Shown one piece after another: positions 24,001-35,077 of a stretch of 64,000 nt of DNA. Made by a program: the position numbers and the translations under genes. The notes beneath the pieces were generated by a model. The model saw nothing but the letters and a program-made list of their open reading frames with translations, was not told the origin of the DNA and searched no databases. Each line of letters starts with the position of its first letter. The stretch's first letter is position 1. The stretch covers positions 1,860,001 to 1,924,000 of the forward strand of contig NC_054389.1 in assembly GCF_001625195.1 (NCBI RefSeq). The letters run 5' to 3'. The DNA comes from Drechmeria coniospora. Its lineage: Eukaryota > Ascomycota > Sordariomycetes > Hypocreales > Ophiocordycipitaceae.

Positions 24001-26178
24001 ATCCTAGCCGCCACCCCCTTCTCCTCTGGGCTCAGGGCGGTGACGTAGCGCAGCTCCTTCCCGTGCGTGTTCCGCCTCACAATACCGTCGACGACTGGGG
24101 ACTTTCGAGTCTCGGCGTGGCAGTAATGCGGACCGACCGTGTATGCCTTGACATCTTCGGCGTTGTCGACTTGCATGAAGCTCTCGTACACATAGCTGCT
24201 GCCAGGTTCGGTGATGGCCCTTGGGACGTTGAGGTCGGCGATGTAGTCGGAGCTTTTGTTTCCGATCTTGCGGAAAAGCTTCCTCGCACCACCACCCTCG
24301 CTGCTGGGAAAGTAGATGATGATGTTGTGATCCTCGCCGCTCGTCGGCTTCTCTACAAACGGCTTTCTCAGCAGCGCGCCGTCGACGCTGAGAACGTCGC
24401 CATTGTCGATCAGCTCGACACGCCTTGGGGGCACCTGGTTTTCAGCATCGACTGGTTCCAGGGCGATGCCAGACACATCCTTGATATGCTTCGCTATTTC
24501 GGGCGTTAGGACTTGTGGTCCTCCGTCTCGGTTGACTTCGAGTCGCTTCGGCGTGCGAACTTGAATCTTGTCGAGCAGGCGAAGACAGACGCGCCGGTCC
24601 CACAGGATCTTTTGCATGGGCACATCATTGACACAGAAAGGCTTTCGAGTCTTGACGTAGGCGATGGCCTTGTCCAGCGGGAAGCCGTCCGAGTAGAAAG
24701 AGATGAGGTAGTCGCTGCAAGTCCGCTCGTCAGCCAACGTCTCATCGTCAAGTCTCGAAAAGTCGGACCATCGACGAGGGATCGGTCAGATGGGGAGGAC
24801 CAACATACCAGATGGGCCAGTTTTCGACCTCTGATGGGGAGCCGGTCAGGTCAGTACAAGGCCAAGCAACAGGTTGTCGGGAAGGTCGAACCTTCATCGA
24901 GGATGACCTTGTCGCCGAAAACGACGACGTCAAACTCGCGATTCGCGATGAGGCGATTGAGAATGTTTCGGCTGGGCTTGCTTCTCGCTTTGACATCCAA
25001 GGCACAAATGCCGATGACGCCCCAGGGAGCTGGCTTTGCTGAAGGAGGATTAGGATCACGGGAAATGCATGTCAGGATTTCGGCCAGCACGTACTCTCCT
25101 CTTTTTCTCGATGATTCACCGCACGTTCGCTGCTCGGGCTGTGGCTGCTAGCCGCGGTGCTGCTGCTAAAGCGCCTCTTAGCTCGACTCCGCGATCGATC
25201 GGGCTGTGCTCGCATGCTGGACTCCGGCCGCTGACCCCTCTTCATGAGGTCCAAAGGTTGGGAGTGAGGGTCCCTCGGGATGAGGTTATGCTGTCCAGGT
25301 GCCGCGTTGCTCGGGCCCGGTTGGCTGCCGGACGAGGTGGTGACAGTGACGCTCGACAGGCTGGCCTCGGAAGGCGCAGAGCCTATCGTTTTTCCAGACG
25401 ACATCAGACTTGGGACCGAACGAGGCGGTGCTCCAGGTTCCGAACCGGAGATGGTAGGCGACGAGTTTCGGCCGCCGCGGACGGAGCCAAAGGAGTAGAG
25501 GGAGTTCCCGGACAGGCGCTTAGACTGGATATCAGAGATGGTCGACGTCAACGGCAGTGCAGGCTCGGACAGGTATGGGTTGGCAACGCTGTCGAAGGTG
25601 GATGCAAGTCGCTGGCGGGGCGTTTCCGTGTCGTCGGGCGGCGAATGGGGTTCTCCGACGAGATCTTCGCTCCAGGCGTCCGATGTGCCCGACTGCCTCC
25701 GGCTGTGCAGTCGCAGGGTTTGAGAAGCTCGTAGGGAAATTGGTGGTGAGCTGGAAGCGGCGGAGACGCTGGATCGTTCGGCGTGGACCTCCGAAGTACC
25801 CGGTTCAGCATACCGACTCTTGCTAGCGGGGGTGGAGCTGTTCAGAGAGGACGCCGAGATGCTGCGGGCATGCCGATGTCCTGACTCGTGCTGCTGCGGC
25901 TGCTGCGGCTGCTGCTGCTGCTGCTGCTGCTCCTGTTGTTGCTGCGAGCGCGGCTGCTGTCGTTGGTGAGGGAAAAGCGACGTCGTCGAGGGGAGGGAGG
26001 ATGAGATGGTGCGTCTTCGAGAACTGTCCGGCTCGGAGGGTTCGACAGCGGAGGATGGCTGCTGGCGACGATGATTGTTCGTACTCGTGCTGCTAGTTCT
26101 ATATCTCGGCGTACTTGTATGTCTCGCATCATCGGTGGAGGGGGAGGCGGTGGAGGGATTTGACGATGGAGGGTCCAT
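21051..26178 (-). CDS. VIP1: Bifunctional inositol hexakisphosphate / diphosphoinositol-pentakisphosphate kinase, Vip1/Asp1 family
   Basis: Makes 1-diphosphoinositol polyphosphates (1-PP-InsP5, InsP8) from InsP6/InsP7; the C-terminal phosphatase-like domain opposes this. The model has five exons: 26178-25095, 25038-24892, 24830-24809 (22 nt), 24714-21352 and 21276-21051. All junctions keep phase and give 1613 residues. Residues 1-361 are disordered, Ser-rich and include a poly-Gln tract. The ATP-grasp kinase domain starts at about 362 with [20 protein letters not shown], followed by [26 protein letters not shown] and the metal-binding [11 protein letters not shown]. The histidine acid phosphatase-like domain starts near residue 860 with [13 protein letters not shown]. 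The short microexon supplies ENWPI and is required for a continuous domain. Length and domain order match fungal Vip1/Asp1. The protein is expected to be cytosolic, with roles in polarity and phosphate signalling in yeasts. Confidence 0.95.
25909..25950 (-). repeat. CAG/CTG run encoding poly-Gln in Vip1
   Basis: A CTG-rich run on the plus strand is read as CAG on the coding strand. It encodes an imperfect poly-Gln tract with Glu and Pro interruptions in the disordered N-terminus of Vip1. It is a likely site of length polymorphism. Confidence 0.85.
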
Positions 26179-27144
26179 AGCTGCAGTGGAGGCGCTGGGC
26201 CTCTGGCCGGGAAAAAAAAGTCTGTCCCCAGGACTGGTAGGAGCGAAAAGGTGGTTCTTGGGTCCTTGGGCGCTTGGCGAGTGAGTGACTCGCCGGCAGG
26301 GTCGAACGCAACTCGTTTCGAGCTGGATCCGTCAACTGTCGTCCATCGGCAAGGCAGGTGAGGATGAGCGTCCAAGCGACCGAAACCGTCGGCGGGTGGA
26401 AGGGTGAGGAACAGGAGGGTTTGGCCGAGCGTAGGCACATTTAAGTTAGGCTCTCTCCTGCCACAGCGCCTACCAGCGGTTTCTTAGGCCAGCCATGCCA
26501 GGCCATGCCGTAGTGCGCATCACATACCTGTGCACTCTGCTCGTCCAAGGCTGTGGAAGATGTCTAGCTAGATGTGTGGTTATGGCACATACATATATCT
26601 GGTCTAGTCCCCGGTGTCGCACTACCGATACACACATATGCCTCGTTGCTTTGTTCCGTTGCCATTGCTGACCATGCGAATGCGAACCAGGCAATCGGGG
26701 CAGCAATTGGCGGGGCATCCGAGGCTTCTCCAGGTCACTCACTCATCCAGCTCCAGGTCGTCGGATCGGCTGCAGGTGAAGACGCATAGCTTGGGTGCAA
26801 CCCCTGCTCCCGTCCATTCCAGCAAGAAAGATGGTTTCCATCGGAGCCTTTTTTAAAGAGCGTCAATTTATTGTGCCTCATGAGTTGCCCACACCAATCA
26901 AGTCACGCAGAGGCAGGCAAGGCAGGCAGAAAGTCGCTGTGCACGAAAACGGGACATGCGATCATCCATATGCAACGATGGGAATGAATGCTCTGCTTCC
27001 ATGATTGCAAGAAAGCTGCACGCATCATGATCTTAATGAGACATGTTTTCGGTGGTTGGTCGTCATCGTCGCAGGAAGAAGGGTTGATTCGTGGGCAGGC
27101 TTCCCTTCCGCATGCATCCTTGAGCATTCAGGGGGCGGGTAGTA

Positions 27145-27330
27145 AGTACACAAAGCCGACACGTAAGTACAGTACTCCGTACTAAGTACTGTAATAGTTT
27201 ATAATTACTAGACTCAGGTGCCAAGTGCCTAAGTACTACCACTACTAGCACTTCTAGACTCTACAACTAAGTACTTGCAAGTACAGCCCGAGTACATGTA
27301 CATGTACATGTGTTGATAAGAATGCTAGGT
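27145..27330. repeat. GTAC repeat island
   Basis: A dense run of GTAC words, with AGTACTCCGTACTAAGTACT near 27170-27190 and tandem ACATGT/GTACAT near 27292-27311. It is the same class as the other islands. Confidence 0.75.
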
Positions 27331-27481
27331 GTGTTACTAAGTAGTAGTACATGAAACACGTACATGCTTCGTGTCTGCAGGCACTTTCCCCGCTGTCCTT
27401 TGTTGCAATTGAGAATGTGTTTCGACTGATGAAGTCGTCACGGACCACTCAGAATTGCTTCGTATGTAAATAAATATGTAC

Positions 27482-27498
27482 ATATATATATATATATT
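27482..27498. repeat. (AT)n dinucleotide run
   Basis: An AT run of about 17 bp, about 315 bp upstream of the UTP21 start. Confidence 0.85.
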
Positions 27499-27812
27499 CT
27501 GTGTGCATCACACAAGAATAATTCAGGCAAACATGAAAGAAATATTACTGTAATACCCTTCCTTGTCGTACAATGACACTGAAATTCACCGTCCAAAGTG
27601 CTGGAGCAATATTAGGCACTACGCCGAAAATAGCCCGCGCGTTCCATAGAGAATGAAATAGAGGGGCGGCAGAAAACCACGCTCACCGCCCAATTTTTTC
27701 TGGATCGCACGACCCCAAAGCTTCCATTCAAGACATGAACAGACAAGGCAAGGAACGGTCCAGTGTCGGAGCATCGCTGCGACTTGATTTCCGAGAGTTC
27801 CTATACATCAAG

Positions 27813-30800
27813 ATGCCGCACGCCAGCACCGATGGCCCCCTGGCTAAGCGCCAAAAGGTCACTTCCGTCGACAACCCGGTCAAGACGTTGAGCAACGCCT
27901 CTCGAATCTTTGCCCCATTTCGGGTACGCCATCCATCCATCTACTCCGTCTGTCGCTCGCTGCGTTGCGACGACGACGGGCCTCAGCTGCTTGTGTCATC
28001 GTGTCGATGTGAAGGAAACTAATCATCTCCCTAGACTGTGGGCCTCGTGTCTCCTACGGCCGTCCCCTTCACGTCCATCCCGCTCGGCAAAACAAGCTTC
28101 CAGATCACGACATCGGTCGGGAAGTCGCTGCAGACGTATGACTTGCGCCGCGGTCTCAATCTCGTCTTCGTCACCCGTCCCCAGACCCCCTTTAACATCA
28201 CGGCCTCCTTTGCGTGGAACAAACAACTCCTCGCGGCATGGGGTGGTTCCGGAAAGGGCGAATCCCAGGGCATCTGGCTTTTCCAGAGGGGCAAGAAAGT
28301 CGATGAACTGGCTCTTCCGTCCGATATGACCGAGCCAATCACCCAAATCCTCGTTTTCGGAACCTGGATCGTCGCCGTTGCAACGACAAGAATCGAAGTT
28401 TTCAAATCTGCCACCCTTGAGCACTACACGACGATTCACACAGTGACGGCCAGCAATAGTGGCAACCACATCACTGGCGGCATCACGAGCATGCCGACTT
28501 TTTTGAACAAAATTTTTGTCGGTCGAAAGGACGGTTGGGTGGAAATATGGAACATCAGCACCGGCAAACTCATCTTCACCATCCTGCCGCCCACGCCGGA
28601 CTGCGGCTCCGTCACCTGCCTCGAGCCAACGCCGGCACTGTCCCACATGGCCATCGCCTACTCTGAGGGGCCCTTGGTCATCATCAACGTCCTCACCGGC
28701 AAGCGCGTGGTCGAGGTTGAGGCTGGGAACCCGGAGGCCCCCGTTTGCAGCATATCCTTCCGCACCGACGGAATGGGCGCCGGCAACGATGGTCGAAAGG
28801 ATGGTGTCATGGCTACGGCCACCTCGGCAACCGGAGATGTGACATTCTGGGATCTCAACGGCGGAGGCCGTGTAATGGGTGTCTTGCGCAGTGCCCACAA
28901 CCCACCATCCCAGGATGGCGGCAGAATCCGAGGCGGGGTGAGCAAAGTCGAGTTCTTGGCTGGCCAACCCGTCATCGTCACGAGCGGACTGGACAACTCG
29001 CTCAAGACGTGGATTTTTGACACGACTCCCTTCTCCCCCGTTCCTAGGATCCTGCATTCCAGAAGCGGCCATTCCGGCCCCGTCAACTGCCTTCAGTTCC
29101 TGCCGACCGACTTTGACGGTCCCGAGGCCGGCAACAAGTGGCTGCTCTCTGGTGGACGGGACAGGAGCCTGTGGGGCTGGAGTTTGCGTCAGGATGGCCA
29201 AAGCACGGAGCTCAGTCAGGGAAACATTCGCAAGAAGGCCAAGAAGGCCGGTATCCTCTCCGCGAGCACATTGGCACATGGTCCGACGACGACGTTGGAG
29301 GACCTCAAGGCCTCGGAGATTACCTGCATCGCTTCTTCTCTCAACCGTGATGGTGGCATTGGCGCGATACCGGGGAAGCTGCCGATCTGGCTGAAGGAGC
29401 ACAAGAGACAGAAGGTTACCGATGCCGAGGTCAGCGGCATGACCGGCTGGGAGAGCGTCGTCACCGCCCACAAGAACGATCCCTATGCCCTCACCTGGTT
29501 CTGGGGTAGGAAACGGGCGGGCCGTTGGGCCTTCAAGACGGGGGATGACACGAACGTCTCGACGGTGGCCATCAGCCCATGTGGAACCTTTGCTCTCGTC
29601 GGTTCGGAAGGGGGGTGCATCGAAATGCACAACCTTCAGTCCGGCGTCCGTCGGCAGCGGTTCCCGTCCAAGCTGTCCCCCGAGCAGGCGAGACAACTTC
29701 GGCTGCAGCAGCTGCGCCAGGCGGACGACGTCGCTCAGCTGCAGTCCGGCACTGGCCAAAAGTTCCCTCCGGGCGTTGGCCGGCACACGAAAGCGGTGAC
29801 TGGAATCGTCGTCGATTCGATGAACAAGTTGATCGTATCCTGTTCCCTCGACGGCAAGATCAAGTTCTGGGACTTTCTGACGGGAACGCTGCTGGAGCAG
29901 ATCGACTGGGCGCCCATGACGGCCCCCACAGCTTGCCGGTACCACGCGGCCAACAACCTGCTGGCGTTTGCGTGCAACGACATGTCCATCCGCATCGTCG
30001 ACATGGAGACGAAGAAGACGATCCGAGAGTTCTGGGGCCCGCAGGATGCCATCAACGACCTGTGCTTCTCCAACGACGGCCGTTGGGTGATTGCGGCGTC
30101 TCGCGACCGCGTGGTTCGGATCTGGGATCTGCCCACGAGCCACCTGATCGATGCCATCCGTCTGGAGAAGCCTTGCACGGCACTTTCCATGTCGGCCACC
30201 GGCGAGTTTCTCGCCGCCTGCGTCGAGGACGAACCGGGCGTCGCCATCTGGACGAACAAATCCCTGTTCAAACGTATCCCGACACGCCAAATATCGGAGA
30301 AGGAAATCGGCCTGGTCGCTGCGCCGACGGTATCTGGAGAAGGGAATCAGGGCATGCTCGAGAGTGCCTACGAGGAGGATGAGCAGGATGCCGACGATGC
30401 CGTCGTAGCGCCTTCGGTTGAGCAGCTGAGCTCGGAGCTGATGACGTTGAGTCTCGTTCCGAAAAGTCGCTGGCAGACGTTGCTGCATCTTGATCTGATC
30501 AAGGAGCGCAACAAGCCAAAGGAGGCGCCCAAGGCTCCGGAGAAGGCACCCTTCTTCCTCCCCTCGACGAGGGACGCGCAAGTCCAAGGTCAAAAGGGGG
30601 GCAGCAAGACGGCTGAAGACGGCGCCAACTCGCGCATTACCAAACTCGACAACGCTCGCTTCGAAGAGCTGTTCTCCTCCAAGCTGCGTGATGCAGCGAC
30701 GACGAACAACTGTAGGTTTAACTCCCTTGCTCTCAACCCGATCGCCACCGACGCTGACATGGACGTAGACGACGAGTTCATCGAGCATTTGAAATCCCTG

Positions 30801-31109
30801 TCGCCGTCGAGTGCCGATCTCGAGCTACGGTCCCTGTCCGTAGGGGACGGTGATGAGGCAACTAACGAGCTTCTGCTGTTCATCCTAGCCTTGACGGCCC
30901 GTCTCAAGGCCCGCAAGGATTACGAGCTGACGCAGGCGTGGATGACGGTCTTCCTTCGACTTCACTTCGATGTCGTCATGGAAAGCGAGATGCTGCTGGC
31001 TGCGCTGAAGACGTGGAAATCGCACCAGTCGCAGGAATGCAACCGGCTGGATGACCTTGTCGGGTACTGCAGCGGTGTTGTGGGCTTTCTCAGGAGCCCA
31101 CGGACGTAG
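27813..31109 (+). CDS. UTP21: U3 snoRNP / UTP-B subunit Utp21 (WD-repeat protein)
   Basis: Utp21 (WDR36 in animals) is a nucleolar scaffold of the UTP-B complex in the small-subunit processome, needed for early pre-18S rRNA cleavages. There are two exons, 27813-27923 and 28035-31109, joined in phase 0, giving 1061 residues. The short first exon encodes RIFAPFR and the second opens with TVGLVSPTAVPFTSIPLGK, a conserved Utp21 start. Two tandem WD40 propellers follow; examples of blades are VTFWDL, IKFWDFLTG and WVIAASRDRVVRIWDLPT. The C-terminal Utp21 domain (from about residue 810) includes KSRWQTLLHLDLIKERN and RFEELFSSKLRDA. An upstream in-frame ATG (27735) exists, but MPHAS at 27813 fits the usual start better. 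It is transcribed divergently from VIP1. Confidence 0.95.
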
Positions 31110-32065
31110 AACCTTAGTCTTCCGATGGTGTATCCGATGCCATGGTTGGTCGAATCGGACGAGAAATTGGTTTGTCACGAAACGGAAATGCTGGGCGACG
31201 GGTTTGAGTCGACGGGTACATCTCCCAATAGCTGGATGTTGATATCAAGCAGTCAGTTGGGGGAGCATGTTTTTCGATCGAGGAGTAGCGCAATACGTTG
31301 TGAAGACAAAACTGAACAAGGAAATGGTCGTTTGAGCAGACGTGAGTTCATACCGTATCTGATGCTATTGCTGTCCGTGACTTGTGGTAAAGGGCACGTC
31401 GGATGGAGGAGATGATGTTCTTGGGGAGCGCGGCATACAGCGAGGCAGCATGGTCCGACAACTAACACGCAATGGGTACACGAGAGCATCAAAGTTGCCA
31501 AATTGAATATCATCAGCCTATGGAGGTTCGTATCTCTTGCTGAAGGCCAATGATACTATATGTTTGGTCTTTGCTGCTGGTGTCTGGACATCGATGACCG
31601 GCGACGAAATCGGGCATATCTACAGGGTAGGCAGCCGTTGACAGGGCCTGTGAGCAAAGGAAGTACAACTACGGAGTACTCTCTGTACTTGCACAGTATG
31701 GTGCAGTACGGACTGTTACGGCTCAAGGCTACAAGTAATGATACAAGTATAAGGCCTATTAAGTACTGTATTTACAGTGCTTACAGTAAGTGCTGTAGGT
31801 ACGGAGTACATGGATTTAACACGTAAGTACGGAGTACTCAGTACTCCGTACTTAAGTGTTAATTACATGCAAGTGCTTGTACTCGGTACATGTGGTGAAC
31901 TTAGGTGCTTGTACGGAGTACAAAGAGGAAAGGCTCCAGCCGGGCGGGATCCGATGCGGGGCACTGGACAAGGCTCTACAGTATCTAACACCGATCATTA
32001 TTTTTCTCCAACTGGCTGCAAAATTTCCAGGTGCAACATTGTCAACACCAAAGCAGAACGCGACG
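31110..32065. other. Intergenic region with repeat island, UTP21 to NCL1
   Basis: No CDS was recognised. The 3' flank of UTP21 is followed by a GTAC/TACGGAGTA island and then the NCL1 promoter. Confidence 0.55.
31668..31925. repeat. GTAC/TACGGAGTA island with a 29-bp perfect inverted repeat
   Basis: Several TACGGAGTA copies occur here. At 31825-31853 two 14-nt arms, AAGTACGGAGTACT and its exact complement AGTACTCCGTACTT, are separated by one C. Such an arm pair could extrude a hairpin or bind a dimeric protein. Confidence 0.85.
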
Positions 32066-34752
32066 ATGGGCAAAAATTTCAGAGTAAGCCGAATGCCGCA
32101 TCTCATCGCCCCAGAAATTGCGCAGAATTGACACGTCTACAGGGAAAGGGTCGACGAGGAGGAGGCGGCGGCCGCGGCGGTGCGCAATCGAATGGAGGAT
32201 GGCGAGACTACCCGGCAATCCAGAAGGAAAACGAGAAGCTCCAGGAGTACTACGATGCCTTGCTCCAGCTACCGGAGGAGGAGAAGACGCAGTATTGGGA
32301 CGCGTTGAAGCGCGAGCTCCCCAACAGCTTCCGGTTCTGCGGATCCAAAGGGTACTGACCCCGACCCCCCCTTCCCATACCTTGTTCGACTCCGTCCGTC
32401 GTTTTCTAACCTTTGCTCCTCGATAGCCACGCGCTTGCTGTCAAGAGGCTCCTTCAGACGAGATACATTCCCGAAATAGTCAAGATCGAGCAGCAGGATG
32501 GCACAGTCGCCAAACCGCCCATGCCCGTGCCCTGGTATCCCGATGAGCTGGCCTGGTGGATGACGACGCCCAAGAACGTCGTCCGCAAGTTCCCCCCCTT
32601 CGCCGCTTTCCAGAAATTTCTTGTCTCCGAGACGAGCGTCGGAAACATCAGCCGCCAGGAAGTCGTCAGCATGATCCCGCCCCTGCTCATGGATCTTCAG
32701 CCGGGCATGGTCGTCCTCGACATGTGCGCCGCGCCTGGTAGCAAGTCTGCCCAGCTCGTGGAGATGATTCACCGCGGCGAGGAGGCCCGCGTGCGAAAGG
32801 TTCTCCGATCCTTTGCGAAGGAGGACGGACTCGATCTCGGCAAGGAGACGCAGGACGAGATCGACGCCGACCTCGAGGCCGACCCATCGGACAACGGCCG
32901 AGCCACCGGTCTTCTCATCGCCAACGACTCCGACTACAAGCGCGGCCACATGCTCGTCCATCAGCTCAAGCGACTGTCATCCCCGAACCTCATCGTGACG
33001 AACCACGATGCTACGCAGTTCCCCTCACTCAAGCTTCCCTCGACCGACGCCTCCGATAAGCCGGTCTACCTCAAGTTCGACAGAATCCTCGCCGATGTCC
33101 CTTGCTCCGGTGACGGAACGCTGCGAAAGAATGCGAACCTCTGGAAGGACTGGAACCCGGGCAACGCACTGGGCCTGCACCTGACCCAGATTCGAATCTT
33201 GATCCGCGCACTTCAGCTCCTCAAGGTCGGTGGCCGCGTCGTGTATTCGACATGCAGCATGAACCCGATCGAGAACGAGGCTGTCGTCGCGTCGGCCATC
33301 GAGAGGTGCGGAGGTTCGGCCAACGTCGAGATCGTCGACAGTAGCGATCAGCTCCCAGCCTTGAAGCGGGTGCCCGGCATGAAGCAGTGGAAGATTATGG
33401 ACAAATCGGGACGGATATGGAGTTCTTGGGAGGATGTCGAGAAGTTCGCCAAGGACGAAAACGAGGGAGTCATTCCAGGACGCGTCGTGCAGAGCATGTT
33501 CCCCATCGTCGACGGACCCGGATGCCAGGATCTTCCCCTGGACCGTTGCATGAGGGTATACCCCCACCTGCAAGACACCGGCGGCTTCTTCATCACCGTG
33601 CTGGAGAAGAAGACCGATTTCAAAGTGAGGAATGAGAATCCGGCCAAGCAGATGCCTGCCAAGTCCAACGGCGCGGCGCCAAAGTCGACCACGACGGAAA
33701 AGGCTGCGGAGGCTGCCGAGACTGCAGAGACTGTGGAGGCGCAGCCGTCGGCCCCTGACGCTGCCGAGGCCGTCGAGGCCGTCGCGGCCGTCACATCCGA
33801 AGTGGCTGATGCCAAGCAGGATGATCCAGTCGAGGATGAGGGTTCGAAGTCGGGTGTCAAGAGGACGCTCGAGGAAACGGAGGCGGCGGAGGAGCAGGTG
33901 ACGAAGAAGGCCAAGACCGAGGATGGACCGTCGACAGAAGCCGGTGCCCGAGAGACCGAGATGGTGAGCAAGCCGAAGAGGGGCGGACCTCCCGAGGAGC
34001 CCTTCAAGTACCTCGACCCGTCGCACCCCGTCATCCAGAACATCAAGGAGTTCTACAACATCTCGACCCGCTTCCCGGACAACCGGTACATGGTGCGAAA
34101 CGAGATGGGCGAGCCTGCCAAGGCCATCTACTACACGACGGCGCTGACGCGAGACATCCTGACGGAAAACGAGGGCCGCGGCGTGCGCTTCGTCCACGGC
34201 GGCGTTCGAATGTACATGAAGCAGGACGCGCCCTCGGCCGATGTCTGCCGGTGGCGCATCCAGTCCGAAGGCATGCCCATCCTCCAGGGTTATGTCAGCG
34301 AGCGGCGTGTCATCCACCTGCGCAACAAGGAGACGCTGCGCAAGCTGCTCATCGAGATGTTCCCGCGCATCTCGGACGGCGCGTGGCAGAACTTTGACGA
34401 GATCGGCGAGCAGATCCGCGACGCCGGCATGGGCTGCTGCGTCCTGCGTGTCGAGCCCGACGGCGACGACGCAGACTTTTCCGAGCGCATGGCCCTACCG
34501 CTGTGGAAGAGTCTTCACTCGCTCAACCTCATGCTGCCCAAGGAGGACCGCGCGGCCATGTTGCTGCGCATCTTCAACGACACCTCGCCGCTCATCAACG
34601 TGACGCTGCAGAAGCAAAAGGCGAATGGCCAGCAGCCGGCTGCTGCCAAGACGGAGGAGGCCGCCGAGAGCCTCGCCGTTGCGGATGCGGAGGAGGTGCC
34701 TGCGTCGGAGCCCGCGACGGAAGGGCAGCATGATGTCAAGGAGGAATCATGA
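32066..34752 (+). CDS. NCL1: tRNA (cytosine-5-)-methyltransferase Ncl1/Trm4 (NSUN2 family)
   Basis: Uses S-adenosylmethionine to make 5-methylcytosine in tRNAs, acting in the nucleus. Exons are 32066-32083 (six codons, MGKNFR), 32143-32351 and 32427-34752, all in phase, giving 850 residues. The Rossmann core has motif I DMCAAPGSKSAQL at about residue 173. Motif IV is DVPCSGDGTLRKN at about 300, and motif VI is YSTCSMNPIENE at about 350. These two motifs carry the release and nucleophile cysteines of this family. The N-terminus has a Gly/Arg-rich patch, and the conserved QENEKL-type helix reads QKENEKLQEYYDALLQLPEE. A long acidic, Ala/Glu-rich insert around 440-530 separates the methyltransferase core from the C-terminal Ncl1-specific domain. 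Length exceeds yeast Trm4 (about 684) mainly through this insert and the tail. Confidence 0.95.
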
Positions 34753-35077
34753 AGAGGGGGAAGCACCAAAAAGGAGCAAGTCATGGTCAACATAAATCTC
34801 TGCGTCTCTCAGTGGCTCGGATGAACGGTAGTGGGATTCGTGTAGTAGTATAGTACGTAGGTGGGGATAGTGCGCAATCTCATCTGTCATGAAGAACATC
34901 CTGCACTGTCCTGGAATATCCCACGGTAGACCTGTATAATGGTACATCGCCACGCAGAGGGAGGTTGTGTGCAACATTGACTGACGGTGCCGAAGTATGA
35001 GCAGCCCCGGCAGACAGACACAATGGTGGTACTTGCCTGCATCTCGGTCGTTGGCTTGTTCGCCACACGTGCATCAT
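34753..35077. other. Convergent terminator region between NCL1 and MTG2
   Basis: A 325-bp stretch between two stop codons of convergent genes. No further gene was seen. Confidence 0.6.

Larger units (their letters stand above)
26179..27812. other. Divergent promoter region between VIP1 and UTP21
   Basis: No CDS was recognised in this 1.6-kb bidirectional intergenic region. It contains a GTAC/TACTCCGTA island (about 27145-27330), including a CATGTACATGTACATG run, and an (AT)n run at 27482-27498. Confidence 0.6.

Noticed and set aside
28023..30788. 921-codon minus-strand open frame opposite UTP21
   Set aside because: It mirrors the highly conserved UTP21 coding exon. Its composition (Arg, Gly, Asp, Val rich) and lack of any domain are those of an antisense shadow in GC-rich coding DNA.
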